DNA of 6,006 bases, from assembly GCA_910585265.1 (NCBI GenBank), contig CAJUCA010000104.1:1-6006 (forward strand). The letters are read 5' to 3'. Below the pieces are notes generated by a model. The model worked only from the letters and a program-made list of their open reading frames with translations. It did no database searches and had not been told where the DNA came from. Positions 1-5,549 of this stretch are shown one piece after another. Every line of letters starts with the position of its first letter. Position 1 is the first letter of the stretch. The stretch comes from an uncultured Oscillospiraceae bacterium. GTDB taxonomy: Bacteria; Bacillota; Clostridia; Oscillospirales; Oscillospiraceae. The position numbers and the translations under genes are program-made.

Positions 1-1697
1 CCCGGACGTTCCGGCTGGGCCGGTTCTGGGGCGCGGCCTCCTACTTGCAGATCATGGCCTCCGAGCTGTCGGACAAGCTGCTGCTGGAGCTCCTGGAGCT
101 GGACGCGGAAATGACCGTCACCCTCCACGTCCAGACCGTGGACCAGCTCAAGGCCATCAAAATGACCAAGGGCAAAATCTCCGACATCGACAAGATGAAG
201 GTGGAGGAGCAGAAAAAGGCAGTCCGGGCCGGGTACGATATGGAAATTTTGCCCCCGGACCTCATTACCTACTCCAAGGACGCGGCGGCGCTCCTGGCCG
301 ACCTCCAGTCCAGGAATGAAAGAATGTTCCTCCTGACGTTCACTGTGGTGAATATCGCCCCCACCCGGCAAAAGCTGGAGAACGACGTGTTCACCATTTC
401 CGGCATTGCCCAGAAATACAACTGCGCCTTGAAGCGGCTGGACTGGCAGCAGGAGCAGGGCTTCACGTCCTCCCTGGTGCTGGGGGATAACGCCATTGAG
501 ATACAGCGGGGCATGACCACCAGCTCCACGGCGATTTTCATTCCCTTTATGACAAAGGAGCTGCGGATGGACGGGGCGGCCCTCTACTATGGCATGAACG
601 CCCTTTCCAATAACGTCATTATGGCGGACCGCAAGCGTCTGAAAAACCCCAACGGCCTGTTCCTGGGCACGCCCGGCAGCGGCAAGAGCTTCGCCGCCAA
701 GCGGGAGATCGTCAACGTGTTCCTCTCCCTCCCGGACGACGACATCATCATAGCGGACCCGGAGGGGGAGTATTACCCCCTGGTGAACCGGCTGGGCGGC
801 CAGGTGGTACGGCTGTCCCCGTCGGCCACGGCGGGGACGTTCATCAACCCCATGGACATCAACCCCAACTATGCCGACGACGAGGACCCCCTGTCCCTCA
901 AAAGCGATTTCATCCTCTCCCTGTGCGAGCTGATCGTGGGCGGGCGGAGCGGGCTGGCCCCCGTGGAAAAGACGGTGATCGACCGCTGTGTGCGGACCAT
1001 CTACCGGCCCTATCTGGCGGACCCGGCCCCGGAGCGGATGCCCATCCTCCAGGACCTCTACGACGAGCTGCTGAAACAGTCCGAACCGGAGGCCCGGCGG
1101 GTGGCCTCCGCCCTGGAGCTGTACTGCACCGGCTCCCTCAACCTCTTTAACCACCGAACCAACGTCAAGGTCAATTCCCGCCTCCTGTGCTTCGACATCA
1201 AGGCCCTGGGGAAGATGCTGAAAAAGATAGGGCTGCTGATCCTCACGGACCAAATCTGGGGCCGGGTGACGGAGAACCGGGACCGGCGGCGGGCGACCTG
1301 GGTGTACCAGGACGAGTTTCACGTTCTGCTGGCGGAGCCCCAGACGGCGGCGTACAGTGTGGAGATTTTCCGGCGCTTCCGCAAATGGGGCGCTATCCCC
1401 AGCGGCATTACCCAGAATGTGAAAAGCCTGCTGGAGAGCAGCGAAATAGAGTCCATTTTCGGCAACTGCGATTTCCTTTATATGCTGTCCCAGGCCGCCG
1501 GGGATCAAAAGGTGCTGGCAAGCCACCTGGGGATCAGCCCCCACCAGCTTTCCTACGTCACCCACTCCGGGTCCGGCGAGGGGCTGCTTTTTTATGGGGA
1601 CACCACCATCCCCTTTGTGGACCATTTTCCCCAGGACACCGAGCTTTACACCCTCCTGACCACCAAGCCGGAGGACAAGGCCAATGGGCAGGGGTAA
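1..1697 (+). CDS. virB4: VirB4-family conjugation ATPase, 3' part (5' end outside window)
   Basis: The type IV secretion ATPase (VirB4/TraE/TcpF-like) that energises assembly of the mating channel at the cytoplasmic membrane. The frame is open from base 3 with no stop, and the residues before the first ATG (RTFRLGRFWGAASYLQI) read as normal family sequence, so the gene starts upstream; 564 residues are visible of a family length I recall as about 800. Numbering from base 3: Walker A GTPGSGKS at 222-229, followed by the DPEGEYYPLV segment (about 252), Walker B-type QDEFHVLL with D437/E438, and the conserved RKWGAIPSGITQN stretch ending near 472. All ATPase motifs look intact. The stop at 1695-1697 lies inside the next gene, which begins at 1684, suggesting translational coupling. 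Known of the family: hexameric ATPase. Inferred: essential for transfer of this element. Identification is firm; only the amino terminus is missing. Confidence 0.94.
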   Translation, partial: RTFRLGRFWGAASYLQIMASELSDKLLLELLELDAEMTVTLHVQTVDQLKAIKMTKGKISDIDKMKVEEQKKAVRAGYDMEILPPDLITYSKDAAALLADLQSRNERMFLLTFTVVNIAPTRQKLENDVFTISGIAQKYNCALKRLDWQQEQGFTSSLVLGDNAIEIQRGMTTSSTAIFIPFMTKELRMDGAALYYGMNALSNNVIMADRKRLKNPNGLFLGTPGSGKSFAAKREIVNVFLSLPDDDIIIADPEGEYYPLVNRLGGQVVRLSPSATAGTFINPMDINPNYADDEDPLSLKSDFILSLCELIVGGRSGLAPVEKTVIDRCVRTIYRPYLADPAPERMPILQDLYDELLKQSEPEARRVASALELYCTGSLNLFNHRTNVKVNSRLLCFDIKALGKMLKKIGLLILTDQIWGRVTENRDRRRATWVYQDEFHVLLAEPQTAAYSVEIFRRFRKWGAIPSGITQNVKSLLESSEIESIFGNCDFLYMLSQAAGDQKVLASHLGISPHQLSYVTHSGSGEGLLFYGDTTIPFVDHFPQDTELYTLLTTKPEDKANGQG

Positions 1698-3411
1698 GGC
1701 CCGGCCCGGCTCTGGACACCGTGTCCATAAGTCCGGGTACAAGGCTAAATTGCACCAGGAGAGCGAACGGGCCCGGCCCTCCGAACGGCTGCGGCAGGAG
1801 GGGAGGAAGCGGAGCGCCCAGGGCCAGACGCGGGCGGAGAAAAGCGCGGTCAAGGCGGAAAAGGCCAAGCTGCGTATGGGCGCGGCCCAGGAGAAGCTGG
1901 CGGCCCAGGCCCCGGCCAAGCCCCCCGGCCCCGTGAAGCGCGGGGCCGGGGCCCTGGGCTGGAGCGTCCACGGCTTCGTCCACGGCAAGGTGTACGAGGT
2001 GGAGCATGAGAACGTGGGGACCGAGGGGGCCCACCACTCCGAGCTGGTGGGCGAGGCCGTGGGGCGCTGGGGGACCCGCCGTGTGCGGCAGGCCGTCCGG
2101 GACCACCCGGCCAAGGCCGCCGCCCGCGCGGAAAGCCGGTATGTCAAGGCCACGGCGGAGCACCGCTTTCAAACGGAACTGGAGAAACACCCGGACCTGG
2201 GTAAGAACGCCCTGGCCCGGTTTGCCCAAAAGCAGCGCCAAAAACGGCAGTACGCGAAACAGGCGCGGGAGGCCGCCAGGCAGGGGGCCAGGGCCGCCGA
2301 GAAAACCGCTGTTTCTGCGGAGAAGCTGGCGGAGAAAGCGGCGGGCTTCGTCAAGCGTCACCCTGGCGGCGTGGTGATCGCCCTGGCCTGCGTCCTCCTC
2401 CTGTTCACGGTCCAGTCCTGCGCCTCCTCCCTGGTGACGCTGGGGAATGGGATCATAGGTGGGATCGGGGCCAGCACCTACCCCGCCCAGGACGGGGATA
2501 TGCTGGGGGCCGAGGCCGCCTACTGCGCGTTGGAGGCGGAGCTGCAACACTACCTGGACACCTACACCAGCACCCATGACTACGACGAATATCATTTTGA
2601 CCTGGATATGATCGAGCACGACCCCTATGTGCTGATCTCCATGCTCTCCGCGCTCCACGAGGGGGAGTGGACGCTGGAGGAGGTGCGGGGGACCCTCCAG
2701 ACCATTTTTGACCGGCAGTACATTTTGACCGAAAATGTGGTAACGGAACGGCGCTATTATATCGAGACGGACACCTGGACCGACAGCGAGGGCAACACCC
2801 ACACAAGCAGCTACCGCGTGTACTACGACTATTACATTTGTACGGTGACGCTGAAAAACGAGGACCTGTCCCACCTGCCCATTTACATCATGAGCGGGGA
2901 GCAGCTTTCCCGGTACGCACTCTACATGGCCGCCCTGGGCAACCGGCCCGACCTGTTCCCCAATTCCGGCTATGTGGACAAGTACATCACCAACCCACCC
3001 CAGCCCTACGACGTGCCGGAGCAGTATCTTTCCGATCCCGACTTTGCCGCCCTACTCACCGAGGCGGAGAAGTACCTGGGCTACCCCTACGTCTGGGGCG
3101 GAAGCTCCCCGGCCACGTCCTTTGACTGTTCCGGCTTCCTGTCCTATGTGCTGAACCAATGCGGCTGGGACGTGGGCCGCCTGGGGGCCCAGGGGCTCTA
3201 TAACTACTGCACCCCCGTCAGCTCCCCACGGCCCGGCGACCTTGTGTTTTTCCGCTACACCTACGACGCGCCCAACCCGGACGGCGTGACCCACTGTGGG
3301 CTCTATGTGGGAGACGGGATGATGCTCCACTGTGGGGACCCGGTGCAATTTACAAGTCTGAATACAAGCTACTGGCAGTCCCATTTTTACGCCTGGGGGC
3401 GTTTACCATGA
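1684..3411 (+). CDS. CD1108-family ICE protein: membrane-anchored NlpC/P60 cell-wall hydrolase
   Basis: A 575-residue protein likely to cut peptidoglycan so the mating channel can cross the wall. Residues 1-226 form a very basic Lys/Arg/Ala-rich, probably helical cytoplasmic region. One membrane span lies at about 229-251 (VVIALACVLLLF). Then comes an extracellular region of about 200 residues with no lysozyme or transglycosylase motif that I recognise. The C-terminus is an NlpC/P60 (C40) domain: YPYVWGG, then DCSGF with catalytic C482, H537 in THCGLYVGDG and H549 as third residue. The triad appears complete. The ATG overlaps the virB4 end by 14 nt and has GGAGG at 1670-1674, nine nt upstream, which supports this start. 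A 21-bp palindrome at 1710-1730 falls within codons 9-16. Tn916-type relatives pair a lysozyme with NlpC/P60; here only NlpC/P60 is recognisable. Wall-cutting specificity (probably a peptide bond in the stem) is inferred from the family. Confidence 0.9.
   Translation: MGRGKARPGSGHRVHKSGYKAKLHQESERARPSERLRQEGRKRSAQGQTRAEKSAVKAEKAKLRMGAAQEKLAAQAPAKPPGPVKRGAGALGWSVHGFVHGKVYEVEHENVGTEGAHHSELVGEAVGRWGTRRVRQAVRDHPAKAAARAESRYVKATAEHRFQTELEKHPDLGKNALARFAQKQRQKRQYAKQAREAARQGARAAEKTAVSAEKLAEKAAGFVKRHPGGVVIALACVLLLFTVQSCASSLVTLGNGIIGGIGASTYPAQDGDMLGAEAAYCALEAELQHYLDTYTSTHDYDEYHFDLDMIEHDPYVLISMLSALHEGEWTLEEVRGTLQTIFDRQYILTENVVTERRYYIETDTWTDSEGNTHTSSYRVYYDYYICTVTLKNEDLSHLPIYIMSGEQLSRYALYMAALGNRPDLFPNSGYVDKYITNPPQPYDVPEQYLSDPDFAALLTEAEKYLGYPYVWGGSSPATSFDCSGFLSYVLNQCGWDVGRLGAQGLYNYCTPVSSPRPGDLVFFRYTYDAPNPDGVTHCGLYVGDGMMLHCGDPVQFTSLNTSYWQSHFYAWGRLP
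1710..1730. repeat. 21-bp palindrome, copy 1 (degenerate right arm)
   Basis: Left arm CTCTGGACAC, centre C, right arm GTGTCCATAA; 8 of 10 arm positions pair. It begins 13 nt after the virB4 stop and lies inside the start of the NlpC/P60 gene, read there as SGHRVHK. The similarity to copy 2 runs beyond the palindrome: both read CGG before it and AAG-Y-CCGG after it. Function unknown; an operator site or an RNA hairpin (8 bp around a short loop in the perfect version) are the main options. Confidence 0.75.
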
Positions 3412-3426
3412 ACAAGGAGGTTTTGA

Positions 3427-3672
3427 ATGGCAGTCAGCAAGAGCGCGAAAATTTGGGCCGAGATGGAGAAAGTCAAGGCCAAGATCAACGAGCAGCAGGC
3501 CCGGCTGAAAGATCTGGAGCAGAAGCACCGGGAGGCCGAGAATGAGGAGATCGTGGACATCGTGCGGGGCATGAGCGTGTCCCTGGACGAGCTGCCCGCC
3601 CTCCTGCGGCAGCTCCGGGACGGCTCTGGACACGGTGTCCAGAAGCCCGGCGAGAGAAAGGAGGAGACATAA
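3427..3672 (+). CDS. DUF4315 family small coiled-coil ICE protein
   Basis: An 81-residue cytoplasmic protein of a family found almost only between CD1108-type and CD1107-type genes of clostridial conjugative elements; its molecular role is not known to me. Residues about 5-42 are strongly charged and heptad-like (KIWAEMEKVKAKINEQQARL), predicting a coiled coil. They are followed by the family-typical EIVDIVRGMSVSLDELPALL. There is no signal peptide or membrane span. The start has AAGGAGG at 3414-3420, six nt upstream of the ATG and 15 nt after the preceding stop. The last codons carry a 21-bp palindrome (3624-3644, read as SGHGVQK), so the C-terminal tail after about residue 66 may be a DNA-driven extension and not part of the conserved domain. 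The stop overlaps the next ATG by one base (TAATG), a sign of coupling. Inferred role: adaptor or assembly factor for the envelope proteins on either side. Confidence 0.86.
   Translation: MAVSKSAKIWAEMEKVKAKINEQQARLKDLEQKHREAENEEIVDIVRGMSVSLDELPALLRQLRDGSGHGVQKPGERKEET
3624..3644. repeat. 21-bp palindrome, copy 2
   Basis: Left arm CTCTGGACAC, centre G, right arm GTGTCCAGAA; 9 of 10 arm positions pair. It sits in the last codons of the DUF4315 gene, ending 28 nt before its stop and just upstream of the AAAGGAGG ribosome binding site (3657-3664) of the DUF4366 gene. It is read in the same frame as copy 1 (GSGHGVQK here against GSGHRVHK there). Its position would let a hairpin affect ribosome transit or expression of the downstream gene; this is inference. 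Confidence 0.8.
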
Positions 3673-4313
3673 TGAAAAAATCCCGTATGCTGGCGGCGAC
3701 GCTCTGCGCCGTCCTGATGGTGGGGGCACTCACCGTTCCCGCCTACGCGGGCGGAGGCGACGAGGGCGGCGAGTATGTCCCCTGGGTGGGGCTGGAGCCT
3801 GTGGACCCCCTGCCCGTGGAGCAGCCCCAGGAGCCCAAGCCGTTCACCCCGGAGGGGACGGGGACGGTGTTGGACAACGCCGCGGACCAGGACGGCAAGG
3901 AGTTTTTCACCATCACCACGGCGGACGAGGCGGTTTTCTACCTTGTGATAGACCGGCAGCGGGGCGCGGAGAACGTCTATTTTCTCAACGCCGTCACCGC
4001 CTCCGATCTGCTGGCCCTGGCGGAGCCTGGGCAGGAGCCGGAGGCCCCGCCCCCTGTGGCGGACCCGGAGCCCGAACCGGACCCCGCCCCGGAGCCGGAG
4101 CCCAAAAAGTCCGGCGGGGCCGGGATGCTTCTGGCGGCCCTGGCGGTGCTGGTCCTGGGCGGCGGGGCCGGGTGGTACTTCAAGATTTACCGCCCCAAGC
4201 AGCAGAAAGCGGCGGAGCCGGAGGAGGATTTTTCCGAGTATGACGAGCCGGAGGACTACGACGACGCGCCCCCCTGGGATGTGGACGACGAGGACGAGGG
4301 AGGGGACGAGTGA
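3672..4313 (+). CDS. CD1107-family (DUF4366) secreted, membrane-anchored ICE protein
   Basis: A 213-residue envelope protein of the DUF4366 family, a constant companion of the CD1108 and DUF4315 genes in clostridial ICEs; exact function unknown. It has a clear signal peptide (MKKSR, hydrophobic core, cleavage after VPAYA near residue 26). An extracellular domain of about 27-120 contains the family-typical FFTITTADEAVFYLVIDR and NVYFLNAV segments. A Pro/Glu-rich linker (PEPEPDPAPEPEPKK, about 130-145) is followed by one membrane span at about 150-170 (MLLAALAVLVLGGGAGWYF). A short KIYRPKQQK stop-transfer stretch precedes a strongly acidic cytoplasmic tail of about 30 residues. The Pro/Glu linker could hold the domain away from the membrane within the wall. 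The start has AAAGGAGG at 3657-3664 and overlaps the previous stop by one base. Expected topology is outside-in, with the acidic tail in the cytoplasm. It may be a scaffold for the mating channel or its wall hydrolase (inference). Confidence 0.88.
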   Translation: MKKSRMLAATLCAVLMVGALTVPAYAGGGDEGGEYVPWVGLEPVDPLPVEQPQEPKPFTPEGTGTVLDNAADQDGKEFFTITTADEAVFYLVIDRQRGAENVYFLNAVTASDLLALAEPGQEPEAPPPVADPEPEPDPAPEPEPKKSGGAGMLLAALAVLVLGGGAGWYFKIYRPKQQKAAEPEEDFSEYDEPEDYDDAPPWDVDDEDEGGDE

Positions 4314-4495
4314 ATTTCACTGACAGCCCTTACGAGTCCTTTATGAAGCAGCCCACCTACCACCGGCCCCCGGAGCCTGCCCAGGCCCCCAGGGGATCGG
4401 AGTGCGAGGGATGCCCCTACTGGCGGGGTCTGCGGTGCGTGACCTGCTTCCGGGCCTATCTGCGGAGCCGGGCCGGACCCGGCGGGGGGAGGTGA
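4310..4495 (+). CDS. small cysteine-rich (CxxC-x7-CxxC) ICE protein, unknown function
   Basis: A 61-residue protein starting at GTG in a GTGA overlap with the previous stop; GGGAGGGG at 4298-4305 lies four nt upstream. An alternative ATG at 4343 would remove the first 11 residues but keep the cysteines. The core is CEGCPYWRGLRCVTCFRAYL, with C32, C35, C43 and C46 spaced CxxC-x7-CxxC, a layout that fits one bound zinc ion. The N-terminus is Pro-rich and the C-terminus Arg/Gly-rich. I recall similar short proteins at this place in related elements but cannot name a family. It is directly followed, four nt later, by another cysteine-rich gene, whose GGGGGGAGGTGA ribosome binding site forms its last codons and stop. 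Inferred: a small zinc-binding protein acting on DNA or protein. Translation is supported by tight packing and its ribosome binding site, not by function. Confidence 0.62.
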   Translation: MNFTDSPYESFMKQPTYHRPPEPAQAPRGSECEGCPYWRGLRCVTCFRAYLRSRAGPGGGR

Positions 4496-4499
4496 CGGC

Positions 4500-4853
4500 A
4501 TGGAGCAGCGGGAGCTCACCCGCGAGGAGCGGGCGGCGATCCGGGCCCTGGTGGTGAAGTGGTGCGCCAATTATGACCGGGCCGTGGGATGCTTGCCTTT
4601 GGACTGCGAGTGCTATATGCTGGGGAAAACCTGGACGGGGCCCCTATGCCGCTACTTCCGGGCGGCGGTTCTCCCTCTGGACCCGTTGCTGGAGGCCGCC
4701 CTCACCGCCCCCGGACCCGTGGAGACGCGGGCCTGCCCCCTCTGCGGGCGGCCCGCTCTCCTGGACGGGCGGCGGCGCTACTGTTCCACCGCCTGCGCCC
4801 AGGCCGCCCATAGGAAACAGCAGCGGGACCATATGCGGAAAAAACGGAGCTGA
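4500..4853 (+). CDS. cysteine-rich VLP domain protein
   Basis: A 117-residue protein of the cysteine-rich VLP family, typical of clostridial conjugative elements next to mobC. The N-terminal domain has the family pattern: WCANYDRAVGCLPLDCECY, then CRYFRAAVLPLD, with C22, C31, C36, C38 and C50 and the name-giving V57-L58-P59. The C-terminal part is a separate short zinc-finger-like unit, C79-x2-C82-x12-C95-x3-C99, followed by H104, H111 and a basic tail (RKQQRDHMRKKRS), which would suit nucleic-acid binding. No signal peptide or membrane span. The start has a strong GGGGGGAGGTGA at 4484-4494 and lies four nt after the previous stop. It is the last gene of the tightly packed block; a 129-bp non-coding segment follows. 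The biochemical role is not known to me; a regulatory or relaxosome-accessory DNA-binding role is inferred from the fingers and the location. Confidence 0.86.
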   Translation: MEQRELTREERAAIRALVVKWCANYDRAVGCLPLDCECYMLGKTWTGPLCRYFRAAVLPLDPLLEAALTAPGPVETRACPLCGRPALLDGRRRYCSTACAQAAHRKQQRDHMRKKRS

Positions 4854-4855
4854 TC

Positions 4856-4969
4856 TGTTGACAATTAGGCCCTAAAAAGTCCAGTGTTTTCAAGGCTTTC
4901 CAGACGCCGGACGGGGGCGGGCCGTATCATTTCACGCCCGGCCCCTGTTTTGGCCCCATACTGTCAACA
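4856..4969. repeat. inverted repeat TGTTGACA / TGTCAACA bracketing the intergenic segment
   Basis: TGTTGACA at 4856-4863 is the exact reverse complement of TGTCAACA at 4962-4969. Extending inward to 14 bp (4856-4869 and 4956-4969), 11 of 14 positions still match. The arms are 98 bp apart and bracket nearly the whole non-coding segment. Possible meanings are paired protein-binding sites, outer arms of an oriT, or termini of a small insertion. An 8-bp match at this distance could partly be chance. Confidence 0.5.
4913..4951 (+). terminator. GC-rich hairpin with short T-run, possible intrinsic terminator
   Basis: Bases 4913-4925 pair with 4934-4946 around the 8-nt loop ATCATTTC: 13 positions with two mismatches and one G-U pair. 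TGTTTT follows at 4946-4951. Only four consecutive T residues follow, so termination may be weak or partial. It would separate the envelope/cysteine-rich operon from the mob genes. The same structure could instead be the hairpin of an oriT. Confidence 0.4.
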
Positions 4970-4982
4970 TTTTGGAGGTTTT

Positions 4983-5156
4983 ATGGAAGAAAATCAAGGC
5001 TACGCGATCTTAAAAAAGGACAACCCGGCTGTTGGGAAACGCATGGAGCGGAAACCCTCCATTTCCCGGCAGATGCAGGAGGCGGGGCGGCAGGCCCAGG
5101 AGTGGCAGGCCCCGCCCAGCCCCAAAAGGGAGGCCCCGGACCGGGGCGAGCGGTAG
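4983..5156 (+). CDS. small hypothetical protein upstream of mobC
   Basis: A 57-residue basic, hydrophilic protein beginning MEENQGYAILKKDNPAVGKR, with Gln/Arg-rich middle (SRQMQEAGRQAQEW) and a Pro-rich end. I do not recognise a family. The frame is open further upstream to 4884, but the ATG at 4983 is chosen because TTTGGAGG (4971-4978) sits four nt before it and the upstream codons cross the hairpin and inverted repeat. The stop TAG at 5154-5156 is two nt from the mobC ATG, so the two are probably translationally coupled; mobC itself has only a weak ribosome binding site. No membrane span, signal peptide or cysteine. The position suggests a relaxosome accessory or regulator, or a leader peptide that delivers ribosomes to mobC. 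All of this is inference from context. Confidence 0.6.
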   Translation: MEENQGYAILKKDNPAVGKRMERKPSISRQMQEAGRQAQEWQAPPSPKREAPDRGER

Positions 5157-5158
5157 GT

Positions 5159-5509
5159 ATGGCAGGGAAGAAGCGCAGCCGCTCTGTTCATCTTCACGTG
5201 ATGGTGACGCCGGAGGAGCAGCAGCAAATCCAGGAGCGCATGGCCCAGGTGGGGATTTTGAACATGGGGGCCTATATGCGAAAAATGGCCCTCAATGGCT
5301 ATGTGCTCCAGGTGGACCTTTCCCCGGTGTGGGAGCTGGTGTCCCTCCAGCGGCGGTGCGCCAACAATCTCAATCAGGCGGCGCTCCATGTGAACACCTA
5401 CGGCGGCCTCTACCCCAACGAGCTCCAGGCGCTCCAAAAGGACTACGCCGATTTATGGGGGCCTCTCTCCGAACTGTTGGAGAAGCTGGCCCATGTGGTG
5501 GCCCTGTGA
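5159..5509 (+). CDS. mobC: MobC-like relaxosome accessory protein
   Basis: A 116-residue protein of the plasmid mobilization relaxosome MobC family. Such proteins bind oriT DNA as ribbon-helix-helix dimers and help the relaxase open and nick its site. Visible: basic N-terminus with a strand and helix (KKRSRSVHLHVMVTPEEQQQ, residues 4-23), the family-typical NMGAYMRKMALNGYVLQVDL (35-54), the NNLNQAALHVNTYGG segment (69-83) and a C-terminal helix (LQALQKDYADLW and on). The ATG at 5159 matches the expected start; an upstream in-frame GTG at 5102 would add 19 Pro/Gly-rich residues unlike the family and overlap the previous gene. No strong ribosome binding site is seen, consistent with coupling to the gene ending two nt upstream. 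It is followed after 87 nt by the relaxase, its expected partner. Identification is firm. Confidence 0.91.
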   Translation: MAGKKRSRSVHLHVMVTPEEQQQIQERMAQVGILNMGAYMRKMALNGYVLQVDLSPVWELVSLQRRCANNLNQAALHVNTYGGLYPNELQALQKDYADLWGPLSELLEKLAHVVAL

Positions 5510-5514
5510 CAAAA

Positions 5515-5536
5515 GGGAGCGGCCCAGGCCGCTCCC
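5515..5536 (+). promoter_or_regulatory. perfect 10-bp stem hairpin just after mobC
   Basis: GGGAGCGGCC (5515-5524) and GGCCGCTCCC (5527-5536) are exact complements around CA, five nt after the mobC stop. No T-run follows (the next bases are C/G-rich), so a normal intrinsic terminator is unlikely. It may protect the upstream mRNA, act as an attenuator between mobC and the relaxase, or be a protein-binding palindrome. The function is inferred; the structure is directly visible. Confidence 0.55.
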
Positions 5537-5549
5537 CGGCTGTCCCCGC

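Larger units (their letters stand above)
4854..4982. other. structured non-coding segment; candidate oriT and/or operon boundary
   Basis: 129 bp without a convincing gene, between the cysteine-rich VLP gene and the small gene preceding mobC. It holds an 8-bp inverted repeat near its two ends (4856-4863 and 4962-4969), a small palindrome TTAGG-C-CCTAA (4865-4875), an A/T-rich part (4871-4895) and a GC-rich hairpin (4913-4946) followed by TGTTTT. Origins of transfer in MOBP systems commonly sit just upstream of the MobC/relaxase genes and contain inverted repeats, so this is the best oriT candidate in the window. I cannot identify a nic site of a known consensus. A terminator plus promoter for the mob genes is the main alternative, and both may hold. 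Confidence 0.35.

Noticed and set aside
1187..1936. Open frame of 249 codons on the plus strand across the virB4 end
   Set aside because: Shifted-frame shadow of virB4 and of the NlpC/P60 gene start, with no recognisable domain.
1633..2780. Further GGACAC half-sites (for example near 1635, 2558 and 2769)
   Set aside because: They lack the GTGTCC right arm, so they are not counted as palindrome copies.
1558..2874. Long open frame of 438 codons on the minus strand
   Set aside because: It lies opposite the well-supported NlpC/P60 gene and the end of virB4, is rich in Gly/Pro/Arg/His with no domain, and is a product of high GC with biased third positions.
3408..3545. ATG at 3408 as start of another small gene overlapping the DUF4315 gene
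   Set aside because: It has no ribosome binding site of its own, its product is a low-complexity shifted-frame translation, and the AAGGAGG at 3414-3420 clearly serves the ATG at 3427.
4061..4112. Repetitive CCGGAGCC-like DNA as a tandem repeat element
   Set aside because: It encodes the Pro/Glu linker of the DUF4366 protein; the repetition follows from the amino-acid pattern and has no fixed unit.
3635..4243. Open frame of 202 codons on the plus strand overlapping the DUF4366 gene
   Set aside because: Gly/Arg/Ala-rich low-complexity translation in the shifted frame of a clear signal-peptide protein.
4858..4863. TTGACA as a -35 promoter box for the mob genes
   Set aside because: No acceptable -10 box lies 16-18 bp downstream (the bases there are around TCCAGTG); the hexamer is also part of the inverted-repeat arm, so a promoter cannot be claimed.
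4925..4930. TATCAT as a -10 box
   Set aside because: No -35-like sequence at the right distance upstream, and it overlaps the hairpin stem and loop.
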